This document shows positions 46,510 through 59,300 of a DNA stretch of 64,000 nt, piece by piece. Location: contig OX421492.1 of the NCBI GenBank assembly GCA_949126835.1, positions 40,596,498-40,660,497 of the forward strand. The letters are read 5' to 3'. Position 1 is the first letter of the stretch. The number at the start of each line of letters is the position of its first letter. Origin of the DNA: Anisus vortex (Eukaryota; Mollusca; Gastropoda; Planorbidae). The notes below the pieces were generated by a model, which made no database searches, was not told the origin of the DNA, and saw nothing but the letters and a program-made list of their open reading frames with translations. The position numbers and the translations under genes are program-made.

Positions 46510-49341
46510 TAGAGAGAGAGTAAGAGAATGAGTGTTCAGATCATAAAAGTGCAAGGGCCTGTCCTTGTGAACCAATTGTGAGTAGTAGCAGAAGTCATTC
46601 ATTGATGTAGGAACGGGGGTTGACTGGTAGAGGTGATAAACTAACGGACAACATAGGGGCGGGGGCGCTTAACAAACACAATATAGTCGTACTAAAGGGT
46701 ACAGCTCATCAAATGATGGACAAGATAGGTGTAAATAGTTCATGCACAAAACACATCTACAAAAGCTAGGATTCTATTTAGAGAGGCAGAAAGTTGAGCA
46801 CAGACATAGTGAAGCAGACTACAGACTTCGGATTGGCGGTACTGCATTTCAAATGGGAAGACGTGATTCTGTTGGAAATAAAATAAGTAACATCCAGGCT
46901 GTTATAATCTTTAAAAAAAGGCATTTACACAAAATAATTTATATTCAGTAATTACATAATATGTTTCACTAGCAATGCATTTGATTAACTGAAATTTTTT
47001 TTAGATAAAATCATATGAGCTAAACAAAAGCATTAAAAAAAAAACACACACACACAGCGAGACATTGTCAGAGAAGAGAAAAAAGCGAAACAATATTTAT
47101 AAGCATCCTCAAAAGTTCAATGAACATAAGTTGCATCCACTGAGGCTCTCCGCGAAGCACGACATCAGACTTTTAGATAAAACTGACAATCTAATTAGCT
47201 GTCTCGCTCTGGCTCTTGGTTTAGGCAATAAAATAGATTTACGTCTTCTGTCACGTAGGCTGGGCTTTTGTTCTCCATGTGGCCATAGAGTAGAACTTTA
47301 TTGCTCCATAGATTTGCAATTTTAGATGGGCCGAGGGACATCAAGTTTACAAAGAGAATGTGTGAGTACATATTTACTCACAACGTGACCCGAGAATTCC
47401 TTTACTGAAGTGTCATTTTTGCGTGTCAGGTAAACATGCATTAAAAGTGAATCTAATAAGACAGTTTTATATTTTCCTATACAGTTACATTTTATTTTTA
47501 TATTGATGCCCATGAGGCATCATTGTATGTAAAATATCGAATAATTAAAATAAATTTATTTGTGTAGAATGGTTTTATATTTTCTTGGCTCATATCGACT
47601 TCATATTTGCTTTTATTTTACAGAGAGAGTGCACCCCCCCCCCCCCAATACATCCCATTAGTCTAAATAAACAATGAGAACTCACGTAAGATATCTCATA
47701 TACCAAAGACCTATGAAAAATTGTGCAATCTTTAAGACCTTGTTAGATATTTCAAACCTGACCTTTTCTGGATTATAGGCCATGACCTTCACAGTAAAAT
47801 TAGGTATAGGGCAAACAAAGCTTATATCATACCATATCAATAAAAATTTATTTGGCACGATTAAAAATTCGAGTCCTTAAAACGAAGTTTAGATCAATTC
47901 CTCTTATATTGCTGTCCGATTTGTACGATATCCAGTTGGGCATATTTAAAAAAAAAAAAATATTCCTGAAACATTTTTCCACAGTTATAATGCAAACTTA
48001 ATTTTTTCACAAAGAAATGAAACTATCGGTTTATTATACAGCTAGTCTTTACATGGAGGTAGTAATATTGCATCGGTTAAGTTTTTATTTTCATATGCAC
48101 AATTGTCTAACGTTTAGCTCAGCTGAACTGTCATCACAGTGAGATCACTTGAGGCGAGTCGTGATTTATTAACAGAGCCATGTATTTTTCTCTTATGACA
48201 TCTAAACGTCTTGACAGCTATATTAAACAAACATGTATGCTGTTTGCTTTAATATTTTTTTAAATATTTGTGCGTGTCTGCTGCATGTGTGTTCAGTGCA
48301 TTCGACAATGTAGAGGTTTAGTTAAAGGCAGAGGGATGGGGTAGAAGTGGTGACTGAATGAATATCAAAACGGAAACGTCCATAAATCTGCAAAAAGTTT
48401 TACACTTGGCTTCGTCTCATATAAAGGACATGAAAACTTTTACAACTTAACCACAATAAGGAACAAAATGTGTCTTAATGTGAATTACATCTTTCAAAAC
48501 TGTTTGCAATTCACATTTTATTTCAGGTAAAGTGTTGTATTATAAGATTGAAATCTGTTAAGTTAATCCTGAGAATAATAACAGACGTTTTTGTTTAGAC
48601 TCATATAACAATTTTAGTTTGAACTTAGATGACAACCTTTTACAAAATACATATATTTAGACTCGGTGAGAATTTAATATTATTATGTAGATAAAGAATG
48701 TAAAAAGAATGACATTTTTATTACTATTAATGGTGAAATAAAAAAATACATTTATTGTATTATTCAAACAATATCCGCTACGAATATAGAAACATTTATC
48801 TATAAACCACATTGAGCGTTTTAAAAGTTGTACACTTGTGTAAATTATTGAATAGATTTAAGTGTAGACCCACGTCTCTTTTACAGCTCCAGTGGTGTCT
48901 TTTGAATCAATGAGTTTTTATTCTAAGCATAGTAAAAAGAGAGAAAGCTCGACTCTTGAGATTACGGTTTTCTAATATTTCTCTCTATTTCTACTTTCCT
49001 TAACTCTGTATATCCTGAGACCAATGGCCGCCATACATTCTTCATGACAATCTGCCGTCATCATACATCGTTAGGTCAAAAGGTCAGTGTCTCAAAGTGT
49101 CGTAGTGAGGGAGTCGTAAGAGGCTGTGATCTAGAGTCTGGTGACTTCAGGGACTTGTAAGCTTTATGGGCAGCCTCCAAGTTAACACCCACCAATGCTT
49201 AGAGGCACGCCACATGGTGTCTAGTCTCGGAGAGGGTCATGCCCCCCCCCCCAAACGACTCACTCCTATCCTTCAGCTCGTCTGTTTTTTTTTTAAGAGA
49301 CATTTAAAATTGGCAGTGAAGCGAGGTCACTGCAAAGCTAA
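45452..49341. other. Gene-free stretch, 3.9 kb
   Basis: No recognisable gene. It contains a (GA)n tract at 46466-46525, a short (CA)n at 47041-47058 and a poly-C run at 47633-47646. Short open frames near 46742 and 47065 have no known domain. Confidence 0.45.
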
Positions 49342-52096
49342 AGAAAACATCGGCGTATGACACGAAAATCAACGAGAAAACATCGGCGTATGGCACGAAA
49401 ATCAACGAGAAAACATGGGCAAATAGTATGAAAATCATCGAAAAAACATGGGCGAATAGCATGAAAATCAACGAGAAAACATGGGCAAATAGTATGAAAA
49501 TCATCGAAAAAACATGGGCGAATAGAATGAAAATAAACGACAAAACATGGGCGTATAGCATGAAAATCAACGAGAAAACATGGGCGTATAGCATGAAAAT
49601 CATCGAAAAAACATGGGCGTATAGCATGAAAATCAACGAGAAAACATGGGCGTATAGCATGAAAATCATCGAAAAAACATGGGCGTATAGCATGAAAATC
49701 ATCGAAAAAACATGGGCGAATAGAATGAAAATAAACGACAAAACATGGGCGTATAGCATGAAAATCATCGAAAAAACATGGGCGTATAGCATGAAAATCA
49801 ACGAGAAAACATGGGCGTATAGCATGAAAATCAACGAGAAAACATGGGCGTATAGCATGAAAATCAACGAGAAAACATGGGCGAATAGAATGAAAATAAA
49901 CGACAAAACATGGGCGTATAGCATGAAAATCATCGAAAAAACATGGGCGTATAGCATGAAAATCATCGAAAAAACATGGGCGTATAGCATGAAAATCAAC
50001 GAGAAAACATGGGCGTATAGCATGAAAATCAACGAGAAAACATGGGCGTATAGCATGAAAATCAACGAGAAAACATGGGCGAATAGAATGAAAATAAACG
50101 ACAAAACATGGGCGTATAGCATGAAAATCATCGAAAAAACATGGGCGTATAGCATGAAAATCATCGAAAAAACATGGGCGTATAGCATGAAAATCAACGA
50201 GAAAACATGGGCGTATAGCATGAAAATCAACGAGAAAACATGGGCGTATAGCATGAAAATCAACGAGAAAACATGGGCGTATAGCATGAAAATCAACGAG
50301 AAAACATGGGCGTATAGCATGAAAATCAACGAGAAAACATGGGCGTATAGCATGAAAATCAACGAGAAAACATGGGCGAATAGAATGAAAATAAACGACA
50401 AAACATGGGCGTATAGCATGAAAATCATCGAAAAAACATGGGCGTATAGCATGAAAATCATCGAAAAAACATGGGCGTATAGCATGAAAATCAACGAGAA
50501 AACATGGGCGTATAGCATGAAAATCAACGAGAAAACATGGGCGAATAGAATGAAAATAAACGACAAAACATGGGCGTATAGCATGAAAATCAACGAGAAA
50601 ACATGGGCAAATAGTATGAAAATCATCGAAAAAACGTGGGCGAATAGAATGAAAATAAACGACAAAACATGGGCGTATAGCATGAAAATCAACGAGAAAA
50701 CATGGGCAAATAGTATGAAAATCATCGAAAAAACGTGGGCGAATAGAATGAAAATAAACGACAAAACATGGGCGTATAGCATGAAAATCAACGAGAAAAC
50801 ATGGGCAAATAGTATGAAAATCATCGAAAAAACGTGGGCGAATAGAATGAAAATAAACGACAAAACATGGGCGTATAGCATGAAAATCAACGAGAAAACA
50901 TGGGCGTATAGCATGAAAATCAACGAGAAAACATGGGCGTATAGCATGAAAATCATCGAAAAAACATGGGCGTATAGCATGAAAATCATCGAAAAAACAT
51001 GGGCGAATAGAATGAAAATAAACGACAAAACATGGGCGTATAGCATGAAAATCATCGAAAAAACATGGGCGTATAGCATGAAAATCAACGAGAAAACATG
51101 GGCGTATAGCATGAAAATCATCGAAAAAACATGGGCGTATAGCATGAAAATCATCGAAAAAACATGGGCGAATAGAATGAAAATAAACGACAAAACATGG
51201 GCGTATAGCATGAAAATCATCGAAAAAACATGGGCGTATAGCATGAAAATCAACGAGAAAACATGGGCGTATAGCATGAAAATCAACGAGAAAACATGGG
51301 CGTATAGCATGAAAATCATCGAAAAAACATGGGCGTATAGCATGAAAATCAACGAGAAAACATGGGCGTATAGCATGAAAATCATCGAAAAAACATGGGC
51401 GTATAGCATGAAAATCATCGAGAAAACATGGGCGTATAGCATGAAAATCAACGAGAAAACATGGGCGTATAGCATGAAAATCAACAAGAAAACATGGGCG
51501 TATATCATGAAAATCATCGAAAAAACATGGGCGTATAGCATGAAAATCAACGAAAAAACATGGGCGTATAGCATGAAAATCAACGAAAAAACATGGGCTT
51601 ATATATAGCATGAAAATCATCGAAAAAACATGGGCGAATAGCATGAAAATCATCGAAAAAACATGGGCGTATAGCATGAAAATCAACAAGAAAACATCGG
51701 CGTATATCATGAAAATCATCGAAAAAACATAGGCGTATAGCATGAAAATCATCGAAAAAACATAGGCGTATAGCATGAAAATCATCGAAAAAACATGGGC
51801 GTATATATAGCATGAAAATCATCGAAAAAACATGGGCGAATAGCATGAAAATCATCGAAAAAACATGGGCGTATAGCATGAAAATCATCGAAAAAACATC
51901 GGCGTATGGAGCAAAAATCAACGAGAAAACATGGGCGTATAGCATGAAAATCATCGAAAAAACATCGGCGTATGGAGCAAAAATCAACGAGAAAACATGG
52001 GCGTATAGCATGAAAATCAACGAGAAAACATGGGCGTATAGCATGAAAATCAACGAGAAAACATGGGCGTATGGAGCAAAAATCAACGAGAAAACT
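49342..52096. repeat. 33-bp minisatellite, about 83 copies
   Basis: The core aaaacatgggcgtatagcat is followed by gaaaatca(a/t)cga(g/a). The main variants are gcgaatagaatgaaaataaacgac and gcaaatagtatg. At 50570-50880 a three-unit (99-bp) block is repeated three times, each carrying the private change cgtggg at 50635, 50734 and 50833. The right end (51600-52096) is more diverged and contains tatatatagcatg twice. Open frames of 726 codons (+) and 759/815 codons (-) result from the 11-codon period. Confidence 0.97.
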
Positions 52097-52147
52097 GAAT
52101 GAAGAAGAAAGTATCAACATATATAATTGCCGTGAGTTTGTTTGTTT

Positions 52148-52202
<55 letters not shown>

Positions 52203-53100
52203 TGTTCGCTATAGGCACCTAGGCCGTTTGACTAATCGGGACAAAAGTTAAATGTATAAATCGGAAACGTCATCCAAAATAAAAATTTATTTTATGACTT
52301 ATAATCATGAATGAGTTAATTTTATAAATCAAAAAAAGTATATCCAGCTATACAAATAAATATAACCGTACATAGCAAATGGCCGTTTCCGTTCATTTAC
52401 TATATTGAACGCGAGTTTCACTATGTTGAACGCGAGGGTCTTTTCGGGTTTTCCCAATTCTGCTGTTGTTTTTTTAATGTGGCGAGACCTTTTTTAAAAG
52501 TTACGCACCGCAATTTGGCTTGGAGAGTTTAAATGGTGTAGGCTACTTTAAAAAAAAATACTATCGTATGACGTAATGTCTATGAAATTATTTCTTTTTT
52601 CATTATTGATGTTTGCATTATCCTTTTAAGTAAAAGTAACCAAATGTTTTTATTATTTAATGGATTTACGTCGCTATTGAGAATATCCTTTAATAGGCAA
52701 CTGTATACACTCTATAAATTAAATGATACGAATTCTAAAAAAACAAGTTAGGCTTATAAATGATAACTTTCAAATACCGGGTAGGCCTACCATAAACTTG
52801 ACAGCAACAATATAAAAAAAAAACTAAATACCGATAGAAACATAATCAATACTGTTTTATTGATACAAAAAGCAAGAACAAAAATTAAATACCGAAAAAA
52901 TCTTTCTGACTTTAGTTTTTATTGCATTGAAATATATTTTCTAATTTTTAAAATATTATTTACCTTTTTGATTGTTTTGTATTTATGTTTTTTTTCTTTC
53001 AGATAGTATACTATTGTTAATTTAATATTATTAATAACAAGTCAAGTCAACACAACTGTTCGCTACATTTTAATATCGAATTAAAAAGTCTCTTTAAAAA

Positions 53101-53582
53101 ACCCGGACAAGCCTTTCGGCTCTTGTGTCCAGGGCGTAACGCTTAGGATTGAGCAATCTCTGTCCGGGCTCCAGCCACCCAAACGATACGCCGAAGGCGT
53201 GGGGTGCCGTGTAACGGGGAAGGTTTCCGCAGCCCAGCGATCGTTCAATGCGGTTCCCCTAAGGATCATTATCGTGGTGGCTCGCCAACATACCTACAGT
53301 GTCACCCGGTAGCACAAATCCTATACTATAGGTACATGCATTCAGGCATCGGGTGGTTCTCGAGACGGGATTGCAGCGTCCATTGCTTCCCACCCCCCCC
53401 CCCCTTCCGAGACCAGTGGCCTCTCGGCAGTGTAATGGACCTCGGACCCGCTGCGGGGGCTGTGCCCCATGCGTTCGTCCGCCAGTGTATTCTTAATGGG
53501 AATGTATCGGCGGTTTACACACTACGCCAGTCCTTGAGGCCACAAATCTTATGCATATGCCAGGGTCAGGTCGACCAGAAAC
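53101..53582. other. GC-rich internal block of Helitron copy A
   Basis: About 480 bp, strikingly GC-rich compared with the AT-rich element around it, and closely similar to 62680-63180 in copy B. It contains a short hairpin (agcctttcggct). It also shows the spaced motifs gtaac, aaggtttccg, tgcgg and aaggatcatta, which recall the 3' end of 18S rRNA but with other bases between. No protein is evident on either strand. It is probably captured sequence of unknown origin. Confidence 0.5.
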
Positions 53583-54016
53583 AAATAAAAATAACAAAAA
53601 CTAAATACCGAAAGAAACATTCTCAACACTGTTTTATTAATACAATAATCAAGTACAAAAATTAAATACCGAAAAAAATCGATCTCACTTTAGTTTTTAT
53701 TGTATTGAAATATTATTTTCTACGCTTTTTTTTATTTTTTACCTTTTTATAGTTTGGTATTGTGGTTGTTTCTTCTTTTAGATAGTATATTATTGTTAAT
53801 TTAATCGGCTATTTTTAATAACAAGTCAAGTCAACACAACTGTTCGCTACGTTTTAATACCAGACGATTGACAGTTACAATTATTATGCATATGCCAGGG
53901 TCAGAAACAATAAAAAAGAACAAAAACTAAATACCGAAAAGTAACGTTCATTGTATTTATTGTAATAGTCTCTTTTCTTTCTCTCTTACCAAAACATATT
54001 GTAGTCGTTCGTTTCT

Positions 54017-54044
54017 CCGTCATTTTGACGGGCATAAACACTAG
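54017..54044 (+). other. 3' terminus of Helitron copy A
   Basis: 15-nt hairpin CCGTCATTTTGACGG followed by gcataaaca and CTAG. The same structure ends copy B at 63620-63647. Confidence 0.85.
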
Positions 54045-54256
54045 TAAATAATAAATATGAATAACTTTGAGAGTGAGTAAATGTTAAATTAAAAAAAAAA
54101 AGGGAAAGTTTTAAGATTGGTGTGGGAAAATGCGCCATGGACATAGCCCATTTAAAATTTTAAACCTTTTATTTTGTTTAAGAATAATCATCATCATCAA
54201 TCATCATCATCAACATATATAATTACCGTGAGTTTGTTTATATGTTTGTTTATATA

Positions 54257-54287
<31 letters not shown>

Positions 54288-54806
54288 GTTTGTTCGCTAT
54301 AGGCTCCTAAGCCGTTTGACTATTTGGGCCAAAAATTAAATGTATAAATTGGAAACGTCCTCCAAAAGATAATTTTATTTTATCACTTATAATCATAATT
54401 GTGTTGATTTAAAAAATCTAAAATGTCATATCCATCTATGCAAATAAATATAACGGTACATAGCAAATGGCCACTTCCGTTCAATTACTATGTTGAACGC
54501 GACATTCACTATGTTGAACGCGAGGGTCTTTCCGGATTTTCCCAATTCTACTGTTGTTTTTTTAATGCGGCGAGACCTTTTTTAAAAGTTACGCACCGCA
54601 ATTTGGCTTGGAGAGTTTCAATGGTTTACATTTAAAAAAATATTAGCGTATGACGTAATGTCTATCAAATTATTTCTTTTTTCATTATTGATGTTTGCAT
54701 TATCCTTTTAAGTAAAAGTAACCAAATGTTTTAATTATTTAATGGATTTACGTCGCTATTGAGAATATCCTTTAATAGGCGACTGTATACACTTTATAAA
54801 TTAAAT

Positions 54807-54811
54807 GATAC
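54807..54811. other. Target-site duplication of the Gypsy element (left copy)
   Basis: gatac at 54807-54811 is repeated at 62307-62311. The uninterrupted sequence aaatgatacgaatt is present in copy A near 52723-52736, giving an empty-site comparison. Confidence 0.93.
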
Positions 54812-55172
54812 TGTGAGGATTTAAAATATAGATAGTTGTTTTATGGGACAATTTTTATAATCTCTAACCCGGTGTTAATGTATGGAATAAACGAGTGACG
54901 TTTTACGATAGAAACAATGACGTAGGAGTTAGATAAAACGTAGCGTAGATTTGGGAGTAAAGGGAGACGACCTTAGAATTTGGTAGTGGCTGGACGTGTT
55001 TTGGACTAGGCTATATAAACTGTGATGTATTTGAATTCATCTTGTACATAAATTACATTAAATATTGAGTTCTCATTTCTACTAAAAGCCGGCAGTTTGT
55101 TCATTGTTTATTATTATATAATGTGATCTCCCTGAGAGTTGTATACATAGTAATTACAAAATAACGGTCACA
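54812..55172 (+). repeat. 5' LTR of the Gmr1-like element
   Basis: 361 bp. CTATATAAAC at 55011-55020 is a good TATA box. ATTAAA at 55057-55062 may serve in 3' processing of transcripts. Confidence 0.95.
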
Positions 55173-56313
55173 TTATTTGGCGCCCAACTAAAATTTGGAA
55201 GCTCAAGGTGAATTCGGAAGCCCAATGTGGAATATTGAAAATCAACGGAGAATGTTGAAGGAGAATCAAGGTGAATATTATTGAAAATCAATTTGAAAGA
55301 AAGCCTACAATATATTGTGAAGCACAGCTTAAAGAATACCGCAAATGAACGTTTCTTACGACTAAAAGAAGACTAAAATTCATTGAGAAAAAATATCGAC
55401 GAGAAAGAAAATTTGACGGTTTAACAGTATAGCATAGCACGTCTTGGAAATAAGCGCTACCAGTACATAACGGTGTACATGAAGATAGAAACGGAAGTTT
55501 ATGTATGTTGCCAAGCAAGTCGGTTAAAAAGGCTACTAGAAAATTGGAAGTTGAAAGGCGTCTCGGATACATTTTAAAAGTATCGAAAGTGGTAACAATT
55601 ATTGAAACAATAGTGAGCTGTGGTTAATAGGACAAGCTAAGTTTGTCAAGTGAAGAGATTAAAAAAGAATCTCCGTAGAACTAGTGAATGGTTCGAGAAA
55701 AGAAGAATACTTCAGAATAGTCACAGAACTAGAAGTCAGTGCAGTACAGTAGCAGAAGTCAAGTGAAATTGGAAGTAAAAAGAAACTTCAACAAAGTGAA
55801 AGGATTGTAATCCTTAAGGAATTAATGAACATACTTCGTGCTGAAAGAACCTGTGTGGTGGAGAATCGTTTCGGATCTGGAACCCTGGATTCGGAGACGG
55901 AAGGAAAAGGAACGCGTTTATTAAGATAAGTAAACTGGTGTATACGTTATGTTGTAGTATAGTATATGCCTAGATTTTTCTTGTGAAATCACTGGCATGT
56001 ATTAGTTTCTTTTAGGAATTTTGTGTATACACTTATTGAAAAGTCCCTGTAAGTCAGGTTAGTTGAAAAAGACTTTTCATAAGTGTATATTACATAATAT
56101 ATGTTAGATTGTATAGTCTTGTATGCACAGTGTTATCATATTGTTTATATATTTGTCATAGTAAAGTTTTTGTGAATCTCGAGTCTCATCTACTATCTGT
56201 GGTGTTCTTATTTTTATATGTATTGATTATTATATTGATATTTATTTTATGCATATTGCAATATTGCTTCCATTTTAAATTATATTAGTTTGTTGTAGGT
56301 ATATATTTATTAA
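55173..56313 (+). other. Leader of the Gmr1-like element
   Basis: 1.14 kb between the 5' LTR and the first Gag ATG, with no credible frame on the + strand. It begins with the primer-binding site. It is unusually long for a Gypsy element and may hold packaging or translation-control sequence. Confidence 0.6.
55178..55190 (+). promoter_or_regulatory. Primer-binding site
   Basis: TGGCGCCCAAC, five bases inside the 5' LTR, begins like the complement of a tRNA-Lys 3' end. It would prime minus-strand synthesis. The match is read from the first 11 bases only. Confidence 0.75.
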
Positions 56314-59300
56314 TTGAAAATGGAGGGGTCCTCAGTGGACATATTAGCAAATTATATAAGTTGTGGTAAGGAGTTGGGATATGCTGGTAAGGAATTGGAT
56401 GAGTGGGCGGAGAGAAAATATAAAGAGCATTTAGAAAGAGTAGAAAGGGCTAAAGATAAGGCTAAAGAAAGAGAAGATAAAGATAAAGAAAGAGAAGATA
56501 AGGTGAGAGCTGATGAGATAGAGCTAGAGAGATTAAAACAAATTGATAAAGAAAAAGCTAGAGCTGATGAGATATAGCTAGAGAGATTAAAACAAATTGA
56601 TAAAGAAAAAGCTAGAGCTGATGAGATGGAACTAAAGAGATTAGAGAGGGAGGAAAAGGAGAAAGATAGAATTTTTCAGCTAAAAAAGTTAGAATTAGAA
56701 GCTAAAAATAACACTGCAAATGTAAACATTGGAGTCACTAGACCTGTTGTTGACCAGGAAATGGCTATTAGAAATAACATGTGCAGATTTACTTTCCAAT
56801 TATTTAACGAAAAGGATGGTTCTATTGATACATTTCTAAAAAAATTTGAAATGGAAATGGAGAGACAAAATTTTTCTTCATGTTATTGGTCTGGACTAAT
56901 GGAAAAATCCTTTACAGGAGATATTCCATCAAAAATTTGTATGGAACAATCAGATTATGCATCTGTCAAGGAACAATTGTTAAGACATTTTGGAAGTACA
57001 GAGGAGGCTTATAGAAAGAAATTTTTTGAAATGACTTTATCAAAGGAAGAAGATCCAAAAAGTTATTTTGACTCATTGACAAGTGCTATGGACAAATGGT
57101 TAAAATGTGCTAAAATAGAAAAATCATTTGAGGAACTGAAGAATTTTATTATTAGAGATAAGGCAATATATTCACTCGATAAGACTCTCAAAGCATTCAT
57201 TCAGGAGAGATCTCCCAAGACTATAGAAGAAATAGTTGACCTGATTAGGAACTATAAATTAGCTCATCCCAAGGCACCTACTTCTAAAGGAGAGGATTAC
57301 CAGGATATAATATGCTTTGCTAAAGGCAATGATAATTTTCAAAGAGGAAGACAATTATCAAGGAGCAAGATGAAGTGTGGTAATTGCGGAAGAAATAACC
57401 ATGTTACTAAGGATTGTAAAGATAAGAGAGATAACACATTGACATGTTTTATATGTAAAAAGAAAGGACATATAGCAAGAAATTGCTTCAGAAGGTCAAG
57501 TTCTGCTGGAAACAATAATAATAATAATAGATCTCAGGGATATACACAACAGAGAGATCACAACTCCAGATTTAATCAGAACAGGAATCATTGTGGAGCT
57601 GTGTTATCAAGAAGCAAAGGAATAAAGTTTTTTCCAGGATATGTGGGATTAATACCAGTTTTCGCAGTTCGTGACACAGGAGCCTCTGTCATTGCAATAA
57701 ACAGCAAATATGTTCAGTCAAATCAATATACTGGTGAGGTAGCAGATTGTACATCATTTGATGGAAGAGTGATTAAATTGAGGTTGGCCTACATTGATAT
57801 TAGGACACCATATATTACAGGTAGAGTACTGGCTCATGTTATAAACGATGCACCAATTGATTTAATTATTGGAAATGTTGAATCAGTTAAAGAATGTACT
57901 AGAGAGGAAATAGAAACATGGGAATTTAATAATAAGCAAGCACAATGTAATGTGATTAATGAATGTAAAGCAAGCAATACTGAAGAAAGTCAGACAATGG
58001 TGAATAATGAAAAAGACACAGCAGTTGATAGTGAATCATTACTGAATGAAAACTCTAATTTGGAAAAATTCAAAAAGGAACAAAGAGAGGATACTACATT
58101 GAATAGACTATTCAAATCTACAGAGAAAGGAAATACTAATAAAAATAGTGTATGCAAAGTGAAAAATGATACACAACTATTAGTCAGAGAGATACTCATA
58201 AATGGCAGACAAGTGGAACAAATAGTTGTACCATATAAATATAGAACAGAAATAATGACTAATGCTCATTCTATACCATTGGCTGGTCATATGGGAGTTG
58301 GCAAAACCAAAAACAGAATAATACAACATTACTTTTGGCCTAAAATGTCCAAAGATGTGAAAAGATTTGTTAAACAATGCAAAGTGTGTCAGATGAAAGG
58401 ATCTGGAAGTAATTTTACTAAAGCACCAATACAAAAAGGAGTGACTGCAACTAGACCATTTCAGAAGGTAGCCATAGATATCATTGGTTTGATGCCTATT
58501 ATGTCTAACAGAGGACATAGATATATTCTTACATTGATTGATATATGTTCAAGGTATGCAGAGGCAGTACCATTAAAGAAAATTGAATCTACAGATATAG
58601 TGCAAGCATTATATTTAATATTTACTAGAATTGGATTTCCTGAAGAGATAATATCAGATAGAGGAACTCAATTTACATCAAAATTGACTAAGGAATTTAT
58701 GGAAACATTTGGAATAAAGCAGAAGTTTACAACACCCTATCATCCACAATGTAATGGAATGTGTGAGAGATTTAACAAAACTCTGAAGGAAATGTTGTCA
58801 AAAGTTAGTAATGAGGATCCAAAGAATTGGGATTTAGCAATTCCATCAATTTTATTTGCATATAGAGAAACTACTCATGATAGTACAGGTTTTTCACCAT
58901 TCGAATTGATATATGGAAATAATCCAAGAAATCCACTTAGTATTCTCAAAGAACCATTAGTAGGTACTAGTGAAAACAGGGATATGACTAATTATGAGTT
59001 AGTTACAAATAAGAAACAACAATTAGAAATTGCTTTGGAAGAGGCTAGAAAGAATTCAGACAATAATAAGGAAAAAAAAATAAATAGAGTAAATCAGGAT
59101 AGGAAACTAAGAACCTTGGAACCAGGAGATAAAGCTTTGCTAAAATTAAAAAATCAAAATAACAAACTATTTACTGAATGGCTAGGGCCATATGATGTGG
59201 TTAAAAAGGTCACAGATGTGGATTATGAGATAAGAATTAAGGATCAACTTAAAGTTTTTCATATTAATAATTTAAAAAAGTATAATGATCAATCAGTAGA

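Larger units (their letters stand above)
52114..54044 (+). mobile_element. Non-autonomous Helitron-like element, copy A (1,931 bp)
   Basis: It starts TCAACATATATAATTGCCG after an A (52113) and ends in CTAG (54041-54044) before a T. That is the A|T insertion rule with 5'-TC and 3'-CTRR ends of Helitrons. A perfect hairpin, CCGTCA-TTT-TGACGG at 54017-54031, lies 9 nt before CTAG. A (TA)n microsatellite is at 52152-52199. Two roughly 300-bp AT-rich direct repeats (52796-53095 and 53580-53890) flank a GC-rich block. There is no Rep/helicase, so it depends on an autonomous partner. Confidence 0.85.

Noticed and set aside
49304..51785. Open frames of 726-815 codons on both strands
   Set aside because: They coincide with a 33-bp tandem array and exist in several frames on both strands with identical repeats. 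There is no non-repetitive domain, signal or gene-like start.
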